From Albula goreensis (taxonomy: Eukaryota; Chordata; Actinopteri; Albuliformes; Albulidae): a stretch of DNA of 64,000 bases. A program made the translations under genes and the position numbers. The notes under the pieces are model-generated. The model did not search any database. It had not been told where the DNA came from and worked only from the letters and a program-made list of their open reading frames with translations. Of this stretch, positions 1-12,617 are shown one piece after another (the first letter of the stretch is position 1; every line of letters starts with the position of its first letter). The stretch lies in NCBI GenBank assembly GCA_022829145.1, contig CM040746.1, positions 37,915,712 to 37,979,711 on the forward strand, written 5' to 3'.

Positions 1-1504
1 AACCTGACATCATGATGTAAACATGACGACGATCGTCACAAGCTGACCAAAATTTTTTCACATTAAAATGGGTCCGGCACCGTTAGACAATCTGGTACAA
101 TTGCTTTAAAGGAAAGAAAATACCTTTACAGATGATACTCCTATTGCATATTATCTGTAACTTTTTCGAGGAGTAAATCAATGGAAAAAAAACTGTCACA
201 CAACTGAGCCTGCCATGGGGGACCTCAGTGAGTGAGCCCCCCTCTCCCTCTTCACATAAAGTTTAAATGGATGTCAAAGCAGATCTTGCGGACTCGTCGC
301 TCTGCTGTGTGGGGATGCATTGCCTTGTGGCAAGTTTATGATGCTGAAATCCTTCTCCAATATTTCTGTGCAATTTTTCTTTATTACAAACTTCTCTCCA
401 CGGTTTTTTTTCCTGGCTCCAACGAAGTTTGGGGACTCGCACACACCGCCGATCGATACGCGCCAAGACGAGCTCAGCCGTGGACCGTCAACATATCAGA
501 CTGGACTGATTGGAGATGGACACGGTCGCTGTTCACCTTTCGGAGCCTCTGACCGTTTCTTAGAAAGCTCAAAGGATCTCACTGAGTTGTCACATTAGTT
601 ATTGATTTAAAATCAATGCTCTCAAGCCCCCCTCTCGGCACACCGGTCAGCGAAGCAGTTCACCTCCCACTTCGTTTGATGCACCACAATCTATTTCACT
701 GTGTGTTTTCTCAAAAAGGTGTCAATATTGCTATTCAACACGAGAGCAGAGCAGCCCACCCACAGTTCTAGATTACTCTCCAATCTTAACCAATCACCAT
801 TTGTCTTTTTTGCCAGAGGCTTCAATTTCACTCCAAATATTTTACTCTGTTAATAATGGCTATCTTCCTCAATGTTGTTATTAGTCCAATATCTCATTAA
901 TGGTGACCTTTCCAGGATGCATTGAGCAGGAGTACAAGTGAAACAGCTGTTTCTACACTGGTGATTTTACAACAGATTGAAACACGGTTTTTTACCCAAC
1001 TAACATCCAGAACAGAGACAATTTTATCCTTTGTATACCTCAACAATTCTGATCGTCATTATTTGCAAGTGCTCGATATAACGTAATGGGATATATGAGT
1101 GCTGCCAGCTGAACTGAAGCCGTATATGTAAGCATCCTATTACGCTGCAGATACAAATGATGCCGGAGTGGTCCATGGCGGTCCTGTCTATTACGGCAAT
1201 TACACTTTTAGTCATGAAATATGTATCAGCAATGCCTGCGCTTTTAAAGAGTTGGTATTTCTCATCTGTTTAATGGGTCTGTGCATTTATCTTGCAGGTC
1301 CTGCCCACTAATGCAGTTAGTTTAATGTGCGGAATGTGTCATAGAAAGTGAAGCCATGAGTCTCTCTCTGAACTGTCCGATTTTGAATTAATGCGTCCAG
1401 TTCTGAGCTGTGCTGCCAGAACAACAGTAATTTAGTTGTTCTGGTCCACTGAGCACTCCTTCCCTCTCCCTGCTAGTTGGCCCCGAGGGTAAATCCTGTA
1501 GCTG

Positions 1505-1506
<2 letters not shown>
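1..1506. other. Unique non-coding DNA, no gene recognised
   Basis: I see no exon, RNA gene or mobile element here. The short overlapping open frames near 232-598 have no recognisable domain and fall in three competing frames and strands, as expected by chance. A small CpG-containing patch lies around 425-490. The rest is ordinary AT-rich intergenic or intronic sequence. Confidence 0.5.
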
Positions 1507-1574
<68 letters not shown>

Positions 1575-1590
1575 TAGTTTTTTTTTTTTT
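1507..1590. repeat. (TA)n microsatellite followed by a T-tract
   Basis: About 64 bp of uninterrupted TA dinucleotide, then a short spacer and a T-run (1578-1590). The open frame crossing it on the minus strand (1432-1767) encodes only an Ile-Tyr run from the TA array and is not a gene. Confidence 0.97.
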
Positions 1591-2987
1591 GTACAAAAAC
1601 AAGGAATAATAGAAAGGCTTTGAATCAGTTTGTAAAATATTCGAAGTAACGAACAGTGTGCCAAAGCAGGACAGACAACTGATATGCAGGAATGAGGTAT
1701 TTAGTAACACAGGAGGGAATGTCCAGGTGCTGGATATAGAGGCTGTGCAGTACCCAATGACAGCCATTTGGACTTGTAATGCTGGTGCATGGGATGAAAT
1801 TCACAAATATATCACCACTGTTACCCTGTTATAGCAGAGCGACTTTCACCTGTTTCCCATTCATTTACATTTTGAGGTTTCTTGTATTCATATGAAGCAT
1901 TGAGTTTTCCAAAACAACACAATCTGACATTCAATGTTATCTGTACATAAAATTCAGTAGTTATGGATTTTTATCATTGCAATGTAATGGGTATTTTGCT
2001 ACCCACTGTTAAAATGACTGTTGTAAACTGTCCTTTTATTAAGTTTTTAAGATTTCTGAAAACATTTCTGATCACATACAATATATTCAGCATATATGTA
2101 ATTCTCACCTTCAGTTGAAGGTGAATAAAAAATGAGTGGCTAAATATTACATAAAACAAAAAAAAAAAAAAATGAATCCAGCTAAATACGAATGCAGCTT
2201 GCAATGCTCATGATCTTGGATTCACAGCATTGTTGTATAAAAAACAGACGCCATTTTGTTCATCATAAACCTTTCTGCTCATAACTTCTACTCATTAGGA
2301 AGTTCAAGTAACTTTCTGATTTTTTTAGGTCTATGCAGCTGTAGTGATGTGAGGGTGGGTGAGGTTCCACAGCAGTAAAAATGGAAAGAGCTAACATGCA
2401 GTGTCAGTGAGCCAGTGATTTGGACCATTGTCTACATTTGGCTGGAGAGAGAAAAACTAAAATTGATCGGTTCACAAAAGAAAATTTTGGACAACTTAGT
2501 GTAGCTCTGCCCCCAGTGGGATTCATGAAACCTGATTTGAACCATCGCTCAGTGTAAGGATGTTTTCCGAAGTAATGCCAATGAGAGGTAACACAGCTTC
2601 AGCAAATAACAGAAGATCCTAAACATTTCTAAGTTTCATGAAGTAAGTCGCCTTAGGTTTTATTCATTTTTTTATTCCACCCTCAGGTATGAGTGTTGAC
2701 AAGTATTCTCCAAAGTACAAAAAAACCAATTATCACTTCTGTTTCCTTCATTTGACAAAGACCAACATTAGAATGTCAGAGACAGACTTGATATCATCAG
2801 GGAGCCCTGTGGAAAAGACAATACTCCGAATGATAACAGATGACACTTCAACAGCAGTAAAAAGGCATGCTGTTTTCCCATCACATGTGAACTGGCATAG
2901 CTGTTTTCTGTTCTTCAGTTTTGATTAAATCAAGCGAAAATGGGCTGTGAGAATGAAAATGATGGTGGAACTGCAATGTGGTGGAAG
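1591..2987. other. Unique non-coding DNA
   Basis: No gene or mobile element recognised. It contains one A-tract (2158-2172). The open frames at 1974-2204 (minus) and 2689-2928 (plus) have no recognisable domain. Confidence 0.5.
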
Positions 2988-3156
2988 CTGAGCTTTCAGC
3001 TCACATGTGGCTCTGCTGCCATAGCCTTCAGTGAGGCTCTTCACCTGAACTGCCCCGGTAAACAATCAGCCGTAAAAATAGACAGCGTGTAAAAGCATGA
3101 ACTGTGTACGTCACTCTGGTTAAGAACATCTGTTAAATGCTAAACATGTAAATGGA
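2988..3156 (+). mobile_element. Decayed tRNA-derived fish SINE (core plus 3' tail)
   Basis: From about 2988 the sequence follows the usual order of a teleost SINE on the plus strand. First comes a degenerate B-box-like segment, then the core with the GAGGCTCTTCACCTGAACTG motif (about 3033-3052), then the 3' tail with TGTACGTCACTCTGG, the CATCTGTTAAATGC block and a TGTAAATG-type end. The tRNA-like head is too decayed to place exactly. The core order and tail match the better preserved copies at 12300 and 23518. Subfamily is not assigned. Confidence 0.7.
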
Positions 3157-5868
3157 TGCCTTATTAAACAAGAATACAGTTTCAAAGCTTTGGTATTCCA
3201 CTTTATGTTCACCATGTGTGGAGCGCAACATCAAGTTAATATATTGGCTTCATGAATGCTTTGATGCAAATAGCAAACAGATCGGTAGCTCCACAGAATT
3301 TTATCTAATTACAAATATTACAACATAAATTGCTGTGATAGTTTGACAGATTGTTTAATATCCCAAAAAGCAATAAACATTCAATAACTACCTTTCTTTT
3401 CATTTTAGCTCCATCATTGTTCATTGGTTAAATATGTACAATCAAATGAGTAATTTTTTTTTCAGATTTATATCCCTCTTTGGTACAGGCAGTAATTGAT
3501 TGATGAATTAAGTTAAGGCCAGGGCTTTAGTGTACCCACCCCAGCAGTCATCTTCACACTTTGACTGATTTGTTTGATGCTCGGACTCTTTTAATGCTGT
3601 TTTAATACTCTCTCTCTCTCAGTTCAGTATGCCCAGTTATATTTACGTGTTTCATTGCTGCAGCTCTCTCTGTTGGTTTGGGAGAGCTCAGACTGTGCTC
3701 TCTCTTATGAAGGAAGTGATGTCAGACAACACTTGATTTATCAAGCCGCACAAATTGGGCTTGCACAGTCAGAAGTGGATGGAAGACTTTTCATGTGCAA
3801 CATATGCAGGCAGACTGCGGGCTCGCAAATGACAAACAGGGGTCACTGGTAAGTCATGACACACATGACACCCTGCTGAGTGATTCCCTCCCTCCCTTGC
3901 GAGACCCACCCTGGTACAACCAATTAGATGTCACACTGATGGACAGTCAGCCAATCAGCACCTGCACTGTGTGAATTTAACACCACACTACTGTGCTCAT
4001 CTACACTCTAGGATTAGAGGAGCCACACTGTAAAACCCAGACCTTTAGTTTCTGAAAAGAAGAATACCCTTTCGTCTGTATTTGGTAATTCTATAACCTC
4101 ACTCTGCCAAGCTTTTAGGAGTATCCTAGCAGCTCCTATCACCAGCTAACCTCTCTGAGTATTTCACCTCTCATGACTCAACACTGGAACAAGTTTCTTC
4201 TCCTTTGAACAAATTCATAAATGATAAAAAATATCACTCTCAGTATTAATTTTACTGCAGCTAGGGACAGGCCTGTGCTTGGAATTTCAATATAGATTTT
4301 AACATTTTTTCGAGGTTTTTTCATCTGTTAAAAGTGCAGATCATCAGTTAATACATGTTAATATTCATATTCAAGGGGTTTTTGAGCTCTTGTAGGCACT
4401 TTAAAATGAGCACCTCCGAGTTTATACTTTTTTAGTCGGGTAAAACGAGAGCGCTGTGGGGAGCTCATGCTCATAAGCCCTGCAGATACCTGCCAAACCA
4501 TTTTTTTATGGTCAGAAGTCCACATTGGCAATGCAGTATCTGGCCCGGCCTCGCCCAGGAACGCTGGTGGTAAGCTGGCTAGTTTTTTCAAGTCTTATCA
4601 CTCTTCAGTGGGCATTCCTGGTCATGCCATGTCCCTGTGGGTGTAAAAATTGAGAATATGCTGCTCTCATAATCCTCTGAAGACATGGGCAGAATTAACC
4701 CCTTATAGAAAGAGAAGGTTCCTGAAAGGTTATTCTAATGTCCTGCTGGCGGAACCCTTAAAGATTCTCCTTTGATATGTATTTCACTCACAGGTTCTCT
4801 GAGGGTTATATAACCATTAAACACAGCTGTATCTAAGAAACAGGACGAATGGAAAACATTTAAAGGTACTAAAAAAGAACATTGTGAGTGTATGTAGAGG
4901 GTGGTGCATCTACATTGTGGAAAGAGGTGAGATTAGCTGTCATGAGCATGTCAGAGAAGGAATATGCCCCTTCCTATCCGCTCCTCAACAACAAGTGCAG
5001 TTTCGTTAAGGGTGGTTAAAATATTACCAGTGTAAAAAGTACACCATAAGAGTTGATTTAACACTGAAGGTGTCATTTTGAAGCTGAAGACAGTCTCCGC
5101 TTGAGTTCCCTCTTGACTGGTGTATGTATGGTCTCATGTCCTCCGTATGCTGCCCTATTTCCAGTGGCTTCTGGTTTCACTAAATCCAGAATGAAAACAG
5201 TTTAAAATCCTCAGTCACGACTTCCCCGGCATATCGTGAAAGGTTAATTTCTCATTTGTGCCGTCTGCTTCTCTCAACAGACTCAGCTCTCAATGAAATG
5301 TTATTTCATGTGGTGCTGTAAAAGCAGAACAGATTGTTTGGATGCAGTGCAGTCATACAGAATGGTGGTCGTGAATTTGACATGGAAGGAGGACGAATGA
5401 TACCTTGTCAACAGAAGCAACCTATAATATAAATCATAGAATGCTTTAAGCCCCCTGGTCTGAGAACAGGCTTCTCATAATGGAAACACTTGCCACTGCA
5501 TATTGTACGGTGCATAACAAATGGCAGTTGAAAGGGTGAAACCACAGGGAAAACCATACATGCCAAACACAGACGCAGAGCGATATAAAGTGAGTGACAG
5601 TGACACTGTTTGGAAACCTCATTTCTCACAGGTAACAGCTCATTTACAAGAGCTGGGTGGAAGTGAAAGCGAAACGCTGGTCCCAAACCAACTCATGCCT
5701 CGCATATTCGTATCCTGGTGGACCTGGGCTGACCTGTTTCTGAGGACACTCACCCACCGTTCGTGGAAACGTATGGAAATTTACACAGAAAAATATTATT
5801 CAAAATATATACCAAAAGCCAAGGAACCTAATTTTGGACTTTTTCAGAAGAATAAATGCAATAACCTA
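3157..5868. other. Unique non-coding DNA with possible small MITE remnants
   Basis: No gene recognised. Around 5026-5085 the sequence CCAGTGTAAAAAGTACACC followed by TTAACACTGAAGGTGTC resembles the short ACTGTAAAA/TTAACACT dispersed elements common in fish, but both ends are not visible. Around 4715-4770 the words AAGGTTCC and GGAACCC suggest another worn inverted element. Open frames at 4358-4591 and 5408-5880 show no domain. Confidence 0.4.
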
Positions 5869-5892
5869 ATAAATAAATAAATAAATAAATAA
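5869..5892. repeat. (AATA)n microsatellite
   Basis: Six repeats of a four-base AATA unit, in the tail of a chance open frame. It could be the A-rich 3' end of a retroposed fragment, but nothing recognisable lies upstream. Confidence 0.85.
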
Positions 5893-6807
5893 GTACGTGA
5901 ATCACACCAGGACAGAGCTTGTGGTGGAGTGGGGCTTTGAGAGCCTGGAGTAGGATAACACAGGCTCATGCTGTGTTGTGTTTTGCGGCAGAGGGCCTCT
6001 GTGTAGCGGTGTCTAAGTGGTGTCTGCAGATTCAGACCAAAGCCAGTGGTGAGATAGGGGACTCAATTGGCTCCCAATAGCGGGGGACATGCAGAAATAC
6101 AAAGCGTGTGAAAAATGGGGGTAACGTCGACCCCATGCTGCTCTGGAGGCGGGTGACAGAACGGGTGTTACTAACTTATCACACATTACACACTTATCAC
6201 GAGGCTCTGCCTGTTTTCCCCCCACTCTCAGAGGAAGCAGAGTAATTGAAAATATCCCCCTCCCCACCCCCACCCCCAACCCCCCGCCTCCCCCACCCCA
6301 CAATTGTGTGAAATCACACAAGGGTAGAATAGAAGGCTCACTGGAGGCGAGTCTGAGGAGAAAGCAGTGATTGAAACATGAGCTGGGAGACAGCGGCGGG
6401 AATGCAGCTGGGTACCAAGCCGAGGCGCGTGTGAAGTGCATCCCGTCGCTGTGGCGACCCTCTGAGAATCTGACCAGTGTCTAAGGTGGCATGTCACTGA
6501 CGTGGAGATCATTGAGATAACAAGCACTGCTCGCGAAAGGACAGGCCAGACCGCGCTGCTATCTCCCCAGCTCTGGCCGCCTGGGTACAGAGACCAGAGA
6601 CCGGTTTGAGCTAGGTCCGCTGCAGAAACGGGACTGGCGCGTGAGGTTTCGACCTCCCATCACCCGTGGGCAGGAAGGGCACAAAGAGACAGGAGGCTCA
6701 GGAGCTAGCTCTGCTTCACTTAACTTCCCTCTTCCATTTTTAACCTCCTTGGAACACGAGGAATAGCTTATATCCAGGCTGTACTTTCACCTGAGGGCAG
6801 AAATAGC
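5893..6807. other. Unique, partly CpG-containing non-coding DNA
   Basis: It contains the C-rich tract listed separately and a stretch at about 6360-6680 with clearly more CpG dinucleotides than its surroundings. No exon is recognised. The minus-strand open frames at 6013-6441 and 6228-6527 are carried by the C-rich tract (Gly runs) and show no domain. Confidence 0.4.
6256..6299 (-). other. G-quadruplex-forming tract (minus strand)
   Basis: The plus strand has successive C-runs of 5, 4, 5, 5 and 6 bases separated by one or two bases, followed by further short C-runs. The minus strand therefore has at least four G-runs of four or more with one- or two-base loops, which fits the standard G4 motif. 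It sits beside the CpG-containing patch at 6360-6680, but no promoter is demonstrated. Confidence 0.75.
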
Positions 6808-6860
6808 CTACATTGCATTGCATTGAACCATTTTACAGACACTCCCATGCTAATCATGAA
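6808..6860 (-). mobile_element. SINE 3'-tail fragment
   Basis: A run of three CATTG words is followed by CATTTTACAGACACTCCCAT. This has the same arrangement as the fish SINE tail read in reverse (short terminal repeats, then the CAGACGCTC block). Only about 50 bp is recognisable, so it is a remnant. Confidence 0.45.
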
Positions 6861-9800
6861 CCTTCAGCCTTATCTTATGCAGAGTTTCTTTCACAGTTTA
6901 CAGATATACATTTTATATCATTATATTAACATTATAATTAGCTAATTCAAATAGTTACTTAAAGTTGAGGTTCAGCCAAGGATTCTGAATAACTATCGTA
7001 ATATTACATAACTATTAAATATTATGTATGAATAAATATAAATAACAATTCCCACAAAATATGTATAAAAGGTAAAACTACTGTGGCATTTGATCAAGAA
7101 AATCTCTGTAGCTATATCAACTAATTTCAATATGATTTCATATGTTATAAAAATGTAATTACATATTTTCATTATTATACTCATTTCCAAGATATATTAG
7201 TTTTATTTTAACATTAAACATTCAAGCCTCAGTAACTCTGCAAATGTTCAATAAATTGGAAATATTTTTAAATATATATATTTATCTTTCAAAGAACAAC
7301 AAAAACACATCAATGCATTAGATTATTCAAATTTTTTGCATCTGTTAAAACTATGAAGAGTCCTAACAGTGTAAATATTTTTCTTGGCCATTTTGTGAGG
7401 CCATAAAACAAAACTGCAACAGCTTGTTCATGGAGATTCTGACAGCTCACCAAAGGAGCGTACTGGAGTGTAAGGACGACGTCTGATGAATGAAGACCGA
7501 TCTGACGGGTCATCACTCAGCCGAGTGAATGCTATTCAGACTGACAGAGCCATTGATGCTCCAGACATCCAGCAGCTAACCCAGAGGCTACAGGCACTTC
7601 CAGCTCCCCAGTCCAGACAGGATGTCTGGGCTGGGGAGCGGGCTGGGGAGCTGTCACGGTAGTGTGGGGGGGGGAGCTGAGACAGACCCGGTGCGCACCG
7701 TGTGGCTGCGCTCCCAAAACCACAGGCTGCACCGAGGACGCGCCGCTAATGCGTGCGCTCTGTCCACAATGTGAACAGTCTGCACAAAGTCCAGTTGAGA
7801 AACCAATACTGGTTCTCAGAAAGTGCTCATGCTCTACACACATTCAGCGACACTGACAGGTAGTGAGCGCTGTTTGATATGCATGTGGGGAACTCTATGT
7901 GTGTCATTGACTCACACAATATTCATCCATGTCTGTTTTTATTTTGTTTTTTTACTCTTTATCCTACATAATGTATGATTTGGTGACAGAAACTAGTCTG
8001 CTAAGAGGGAGGGAGGGAAGAATTAACTGGGCATCTTTGCTGTTTTTACTGCTGAAACTGGTGCTGTCAGCAATCAAAGAGACAGTAAAAATCTGGTCAC
8101 AGAATTGGTTGGCGTCAGACACACTGCCCCCCCTTGCAATGCTGTTTGCGGAGAGTTTTGATTTTAATGAAATAACTGTAGTATTTGAATATGTAGTGCT
8201 CTGTGGTTTTAATGAAGACACTGATTTACATTGCTTTCTGAGATGAAGTCTGCCAGGGTTGGTGCTTTGATGTCCTGTTTTCTTATTCTCTGACTCATAT
8301 TTGATTGCTGTGCACTAACCTACTTTGACTGTGATCTGGGTTAAAGGTACTCCACTAATTTACATTGCACATGGAATCACTGAAATACAACAAAAATGCA
8401 AAACCGATTCCAACAAATTGAGTTTCTTGAATATGTTGTCTTGATTAATGGTGAACTGAAGTTACGCTGACATCAGCCGAGCATCCTGTCCTTATCATTA
8501 TCTGTATCTAAACTTCTGACCAAGTATAGTGTTTGTCTAATGTTTGTGAGATGGCTAGCTAGCAATTCCTGATGATGTCAAAGCTATTGAAAGAGGAGTG
8601 TGAATGAATATTACAATTACAGGGAGGTTTTTTAACGGTTGCTTCACTCCTGAATAACTTACAAAAGCGTATTGAAGGAATATTTGTATTGAATGTATGC
8701 ATTTGTTATTTTTGCAACCACTGATGCCTCTGTGACTCTTTACGATAAAGACCAAACATGGTAAGGCAGTCTGCTGTGTTATTAAGTAAGCCTGCAGAAA
8801 ATAAAGAAAATTGAAATGATCATCAACCACTTCATCGCCCTTGTTGTAGACCACTTGGCGATTCTTTGTATCATTTTCACTTCTTTATGCTAATCACATA
8901 GCTGCTCATTTCAGTGAGACGCTACTGACTACAGTGTTTAAGTTGTCAGGACCAAGACACTCAATGCAACTTGTCTGTGTTCAGGGCAACTCATAAACAG
9001 TTATCACAACCTGACATGCAATGGCAAGCTTTTCCACAACGCTGACTATCACTCAACACATGAAAGGAGGAAAGAAAAAGAAAGAAAAAACCCAGCCCAG
9101 ACTAGAGACCGTGTTTTTGAACATGCTTAATGTATTTGGTCTGGTCTGTGCATTTGGAGAGTTTTAGGACACATCCAGAGGACACATGCTTTGATCTTGG
9201 GCAGCATAAAGTTTATATCCAGACCATCTCAAGTCTGGACAGAACATTGCTCCATACAGCAAGTCTGACTTTATTATCACTGAGCTACTGCATGAGCCAC
9301 CGACGCATCTAGATATAGAAAATAAGCACTTATGATAGCCAGAGCAATCTAAGGAGTAGACCTGCAATTACATCTCCAGCCCATATTTGTCAGTGTACAT
9401 AGTGCACAGCAACAAAACTGCAAATATATACCTCTGACCAGGATATTGCTCAAAAAATATGATTTTAGCCATTTTCTCTCAAGTACAATGCAAAACATTT
9501 CAGACTTCTCAAATGTGAATAGTACATGCAAGTCATGCATTAAGTATGCTACATTTTCCAAACACAAAGACCTAAATTCACTACGCCATGAGTCCTACTG
9601 TGTTGTGTAACAAATGAAAAGGATTGAATGCTTCTTATACTACACGATGCACTTTTATACTGTGATAAATATTAAAAAAAAAAAAAAAAAAACTATTATC
9701 ACATGTTCAGAACATTCATCTTCCCTCTCCCAAGACCAATTTTAGCATCTGAACACAGACAATTCTAACTGGCTACTTTAATAAAAATGGTGGGAAAAAA

Positions 9801-10079
9801 CATATTTTATTATGTATTTTACATTTATTATAAACACACTGTCTTCGCCATTGTTCCAGACAGTGGATACGAATGCAGTAACACAACATTAACAATACCC
9901 TTTAACTTTACCCTCTTATTAGCAGAAAAAATGATCCTATTATGCCACTTTGGAGAGCTGCGCATCTAAAATCATTAATCAGAGCTCAGCCTGACGATGA
10001 ATAATCAAAGGTTTGCTGTGCTCCAGAGCCCGCAAACACTTCCATTTGGGAGGTGTTCACATCAGTCAGCGCTCTCCAG
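6861..10079. other. Unique non-coding DNA, AT-rich at 6880-7340
   Basis: No gene or mobile element recognised. A simple A-tract lies at 9674-9692. Open frames at 7532-7856, 7929-8246 and 8555-8854 overlap on opposite strands and have no recognisable domain. A G-run of about nine bases lies near 7667. Confidence 0.45.
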
Positions 10080-10341
10080 ATGGATTTGGAAGCCTGCGTA
10101 ATAGAGTCGGTAGTACAGATGTCGGGATGCGCCCGGTTGCGCGGAGCGCCTCCGGTAATGCATAAATAAGAAACCATTAGGAACGAGGCGTGTTTTCACC
10201 TGTGGAACGCTGGGAGAAGGAAGAAAGCAGCGGAGCAGTCAAAAACACCCAAACAAGCTGAGACGCTCCGGAGAGCCTCGGCTTCGCCCCCACGCATCAT
10301 GTGCTTTTCGTCTTCTGTGCAGAGAAAAAAAAAAAAAAAAA
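10080..10341. promoter_or_regulatory. CpG-rich block, possible promoter or enhancer
   Basis: CpG density is visibly higher at about 10090-10300 than in the kilobases around it, for example around TGCGCCCGGTTGCGCGGAGC (near 10128). A GCATAAATAAG TATA-like word lies near 10158. The block ends in an A-tract with AGAGAG (10325-10350). No splice-flanked exon could be recognised downstream, so a promoter is only one reading. A conserved enhancer or chance CpG retention are others. Confidence 0.3.
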
Positions 10342-10875
10342 GAGAGAGAAAAAAAGCGTTTTATTTCCCTCCCCCTCCTTGACTCACTGCTTCAGGACCG
10401 CCAGATGAATGCCCAAGCGTGTGATCACGCTGTAATACGAAGCAGGGAATTGTGGGGAAGCATCAGTGAATCCGTAATTAGGCTTTGAACGAAAGGCGGC
10501 ATGGAGGGCAATACATCTTTAAACAAGACAACAGATGGTGTGTTTGTGATATTTGTGTAAAAATGTAAAAGCCCGGACTAATTTCTCTTCAGACTTCCAA
10601 CCCACCATAACCTCTTTCAGGGCACGTACTGAAGGTTTTAGTCTCCTAATATATTTTTTTGACATGTGTTTTGCCGAAATGCAACATTTTCTAAACAAAG
10701 ATGCAATTTTGAGGTTCATTGCAAATTCATAAAAAGCATACTTGCAGGGATGTGTTTATGAGTTGTTTTTACTTTGCTTAACTTACTAAACAACCACAGT
10801 CTGCCATGGTGAATAGCTCACAAGGAATCAATAGGTATTTATTGACAATCCAAAGATCTTGAGATCTGTTGGAAC
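10342..10875. other. Unique non-coding DNA
   Basis: No gene, repeat or recognisable motif cluster seen apart from a short stretch with scattered CpG around 10370-10500. Confidence 0.45.
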
Positions 10876-10906
<31 letters not shown>

Positions 10907-10949
10907 GTAGTAGTAGTAGTAGTAGTAGTCGTACTTGTAGTTGTAGTTA
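10876..10949. repeat. Compound ATT/AGT trinucleotide microsatellite
   Basis: ATT repeats pass into AGT repeats and then degenerate TTGTAG words. The minus-strand open frame at 10828-11100 encodes Thr and Asn runs from this array and is not a gene. Confidence 0.95.
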
Positions 10950-12299
10950 GACAGTTAGACTTAGGGCATTGCTGAACCATCGGAATGTGCCCACCTAGTT
11001 TGATGTTAAGCAATAAATAAAGCAGAATGTGTGCAGAAAATGCACAGACAGGTGATCTAGATGTAAAATTACAGTTCAGTGTCCCTCCACACAGACACAT
11101 AGGACATCGGGAGTGTGTAGAATGAGGCCAGTTGATCTTTGACTCTGTGGGATGAGATCCAGGCAGGAAAGATGAAAAATATAATATTCTGAGCAGATCC
11201 TAAGTGACACGGTACAGGCAGGTCAGAAGACCGCCCCGCTTAGAGGTGCTGAATAAGACCTTTTGCCATGGCCTGAGTTATTGCTCGATACGAGAGCGTC
11301 ATGCGTGTTACCCTGGAGACGGCTTCCTGTCTCGATCAGTTGCAGGTGCTGGTGCTTGGTCTAACTTGCCCTACTTGGTTTTTTCAGGCGTGAGGTAAGA
11401 CTGTGATTTAGGACACAAGAGACCGCAACTAGTGTCATCCCGAGCCCTTTTAACATTTACCAAAAAAAGCTGGCCTTTGTGTACTTCAAAAGCTACTCTT
11501 TATTTATTTATGCATTTATTTATATCTATGTCTGAGGGATAAAGGACTCGAGACAGATACAACAAAGTGGATTTTTGTTCTTGTTGATACAGTTAACCCC
11601 CTACTGTTCTCAGGTGTGGCCTCCATGGATCGTAGGTCACATGGCAAACATGAGAAACACAGACGATCGTAAATAGCTCCGCTGAAGGTCACGTCACGTC
11701 AAGCTCTCAGACCACAGTGGCTGGGTAGACGCTGACATTCGTTGACATTTGAGCCGAGGACGTATCTAAAATGAATTGTTTCCTTAATACAAACACAGTA
11801 AAAAAAAAAAAAAAAATGATAAATAAATTAAAAAAACAGGTTAACCACATGACACATGTATACTGTCAAAGTAAAATGTAGGACACTAAGTTGATTTAAC
11901 CTCGGCCATTTCACTGTGTGCCGTATTTCAAAACAGAGGACGACACAGCAGACATCCCACCTCTGCTGTCCAGTAGTGATGGGGCACCTGCTGCTTTCTC
12001 TGTCGCTACCCATTGGCACACCTGGGATTTCATGCTATCATATGCACAAAATGATACTGAAACTAATGTTAAGGCAGTCAGTGTATTTCGCTGGAAAAAC
12101 TTTTGTGTCAAGCCCCAACCACTCAGGTGTCAGAATGTGAAAATACCCCGCTAATGACCACCAATCGCCTGCCATTGTATCATTTCTTTGAGCGAGTAAT
12201 GGTAAAATGCAGCTCTGTTACATACGAGGATAATCAAAGGTTAAAAGTGAAATAACACAAGACCAAAAAAAAACTCCCTCAACTCAAATGGTACGCACA
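10950..12299. other. Unique non-coding DNA
   Basis: No gene or mobile element recognised. An A-rich tract lies at 11801-11835. Two CACGT words (about 11690-11700) are the only motif noted. The three overlapping open frames at 11828-12154 compete on both strands and show no domain. Confidence 0.45.
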
Positions 12300-12474
12300 G
12301 GGTATACCAGTGTATGACTGCAGGCACTGCTGGAGCAAGGTACTCAACTTGAACTGCTTCAGTAAATATGCACCTGCATAAATTTAATGTTTATAATTAT
12401 TCACATATTATATTATTATTATATGTATTATAATTATTTATGATCATACTATTCACTTGCCTTGTGTCTGTCTG

Positions 12475-12526
<52 letters not shown>

Positions 12527-12617
12527 AACGGAAGGTGAGATATGTGAATGTAAGCTGCACAAATCAGTGTGGATGAGAGCCCCCTCTAAATGACTAAATG
12601 TGAAATGTACATGTAAC
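12300..12617 (+). mobile_element. tRNA-derived SINE split by microsatellite expansion
   Basis: The left part (about 12300-12395) carries the SINE core with GGAGCAAGGTACTCAACTTG and CTGCTTCAGTAAATATGCAC. The right part (12545-12617) carries the 3' tail with TGTAAGCTGCAC, GTGTGGATGAGAGC and CTAAATGACTAAATGT. In intact copies these parts adjoin. Here they are separated by AT-rich sequence and the TATC array at 12465-12526, so the element has grown from inside. The tRNA-like head is not clear. Confidence 0.75.
12465..12526. repeat. (TGTC)n(TATC)n microsatellite inside a SINE
   Basis: Three TGTC units run into about twelve TATC units. The array lies between the core and tail of the SINE described at 12300-12617. 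Confidence 0.97.
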
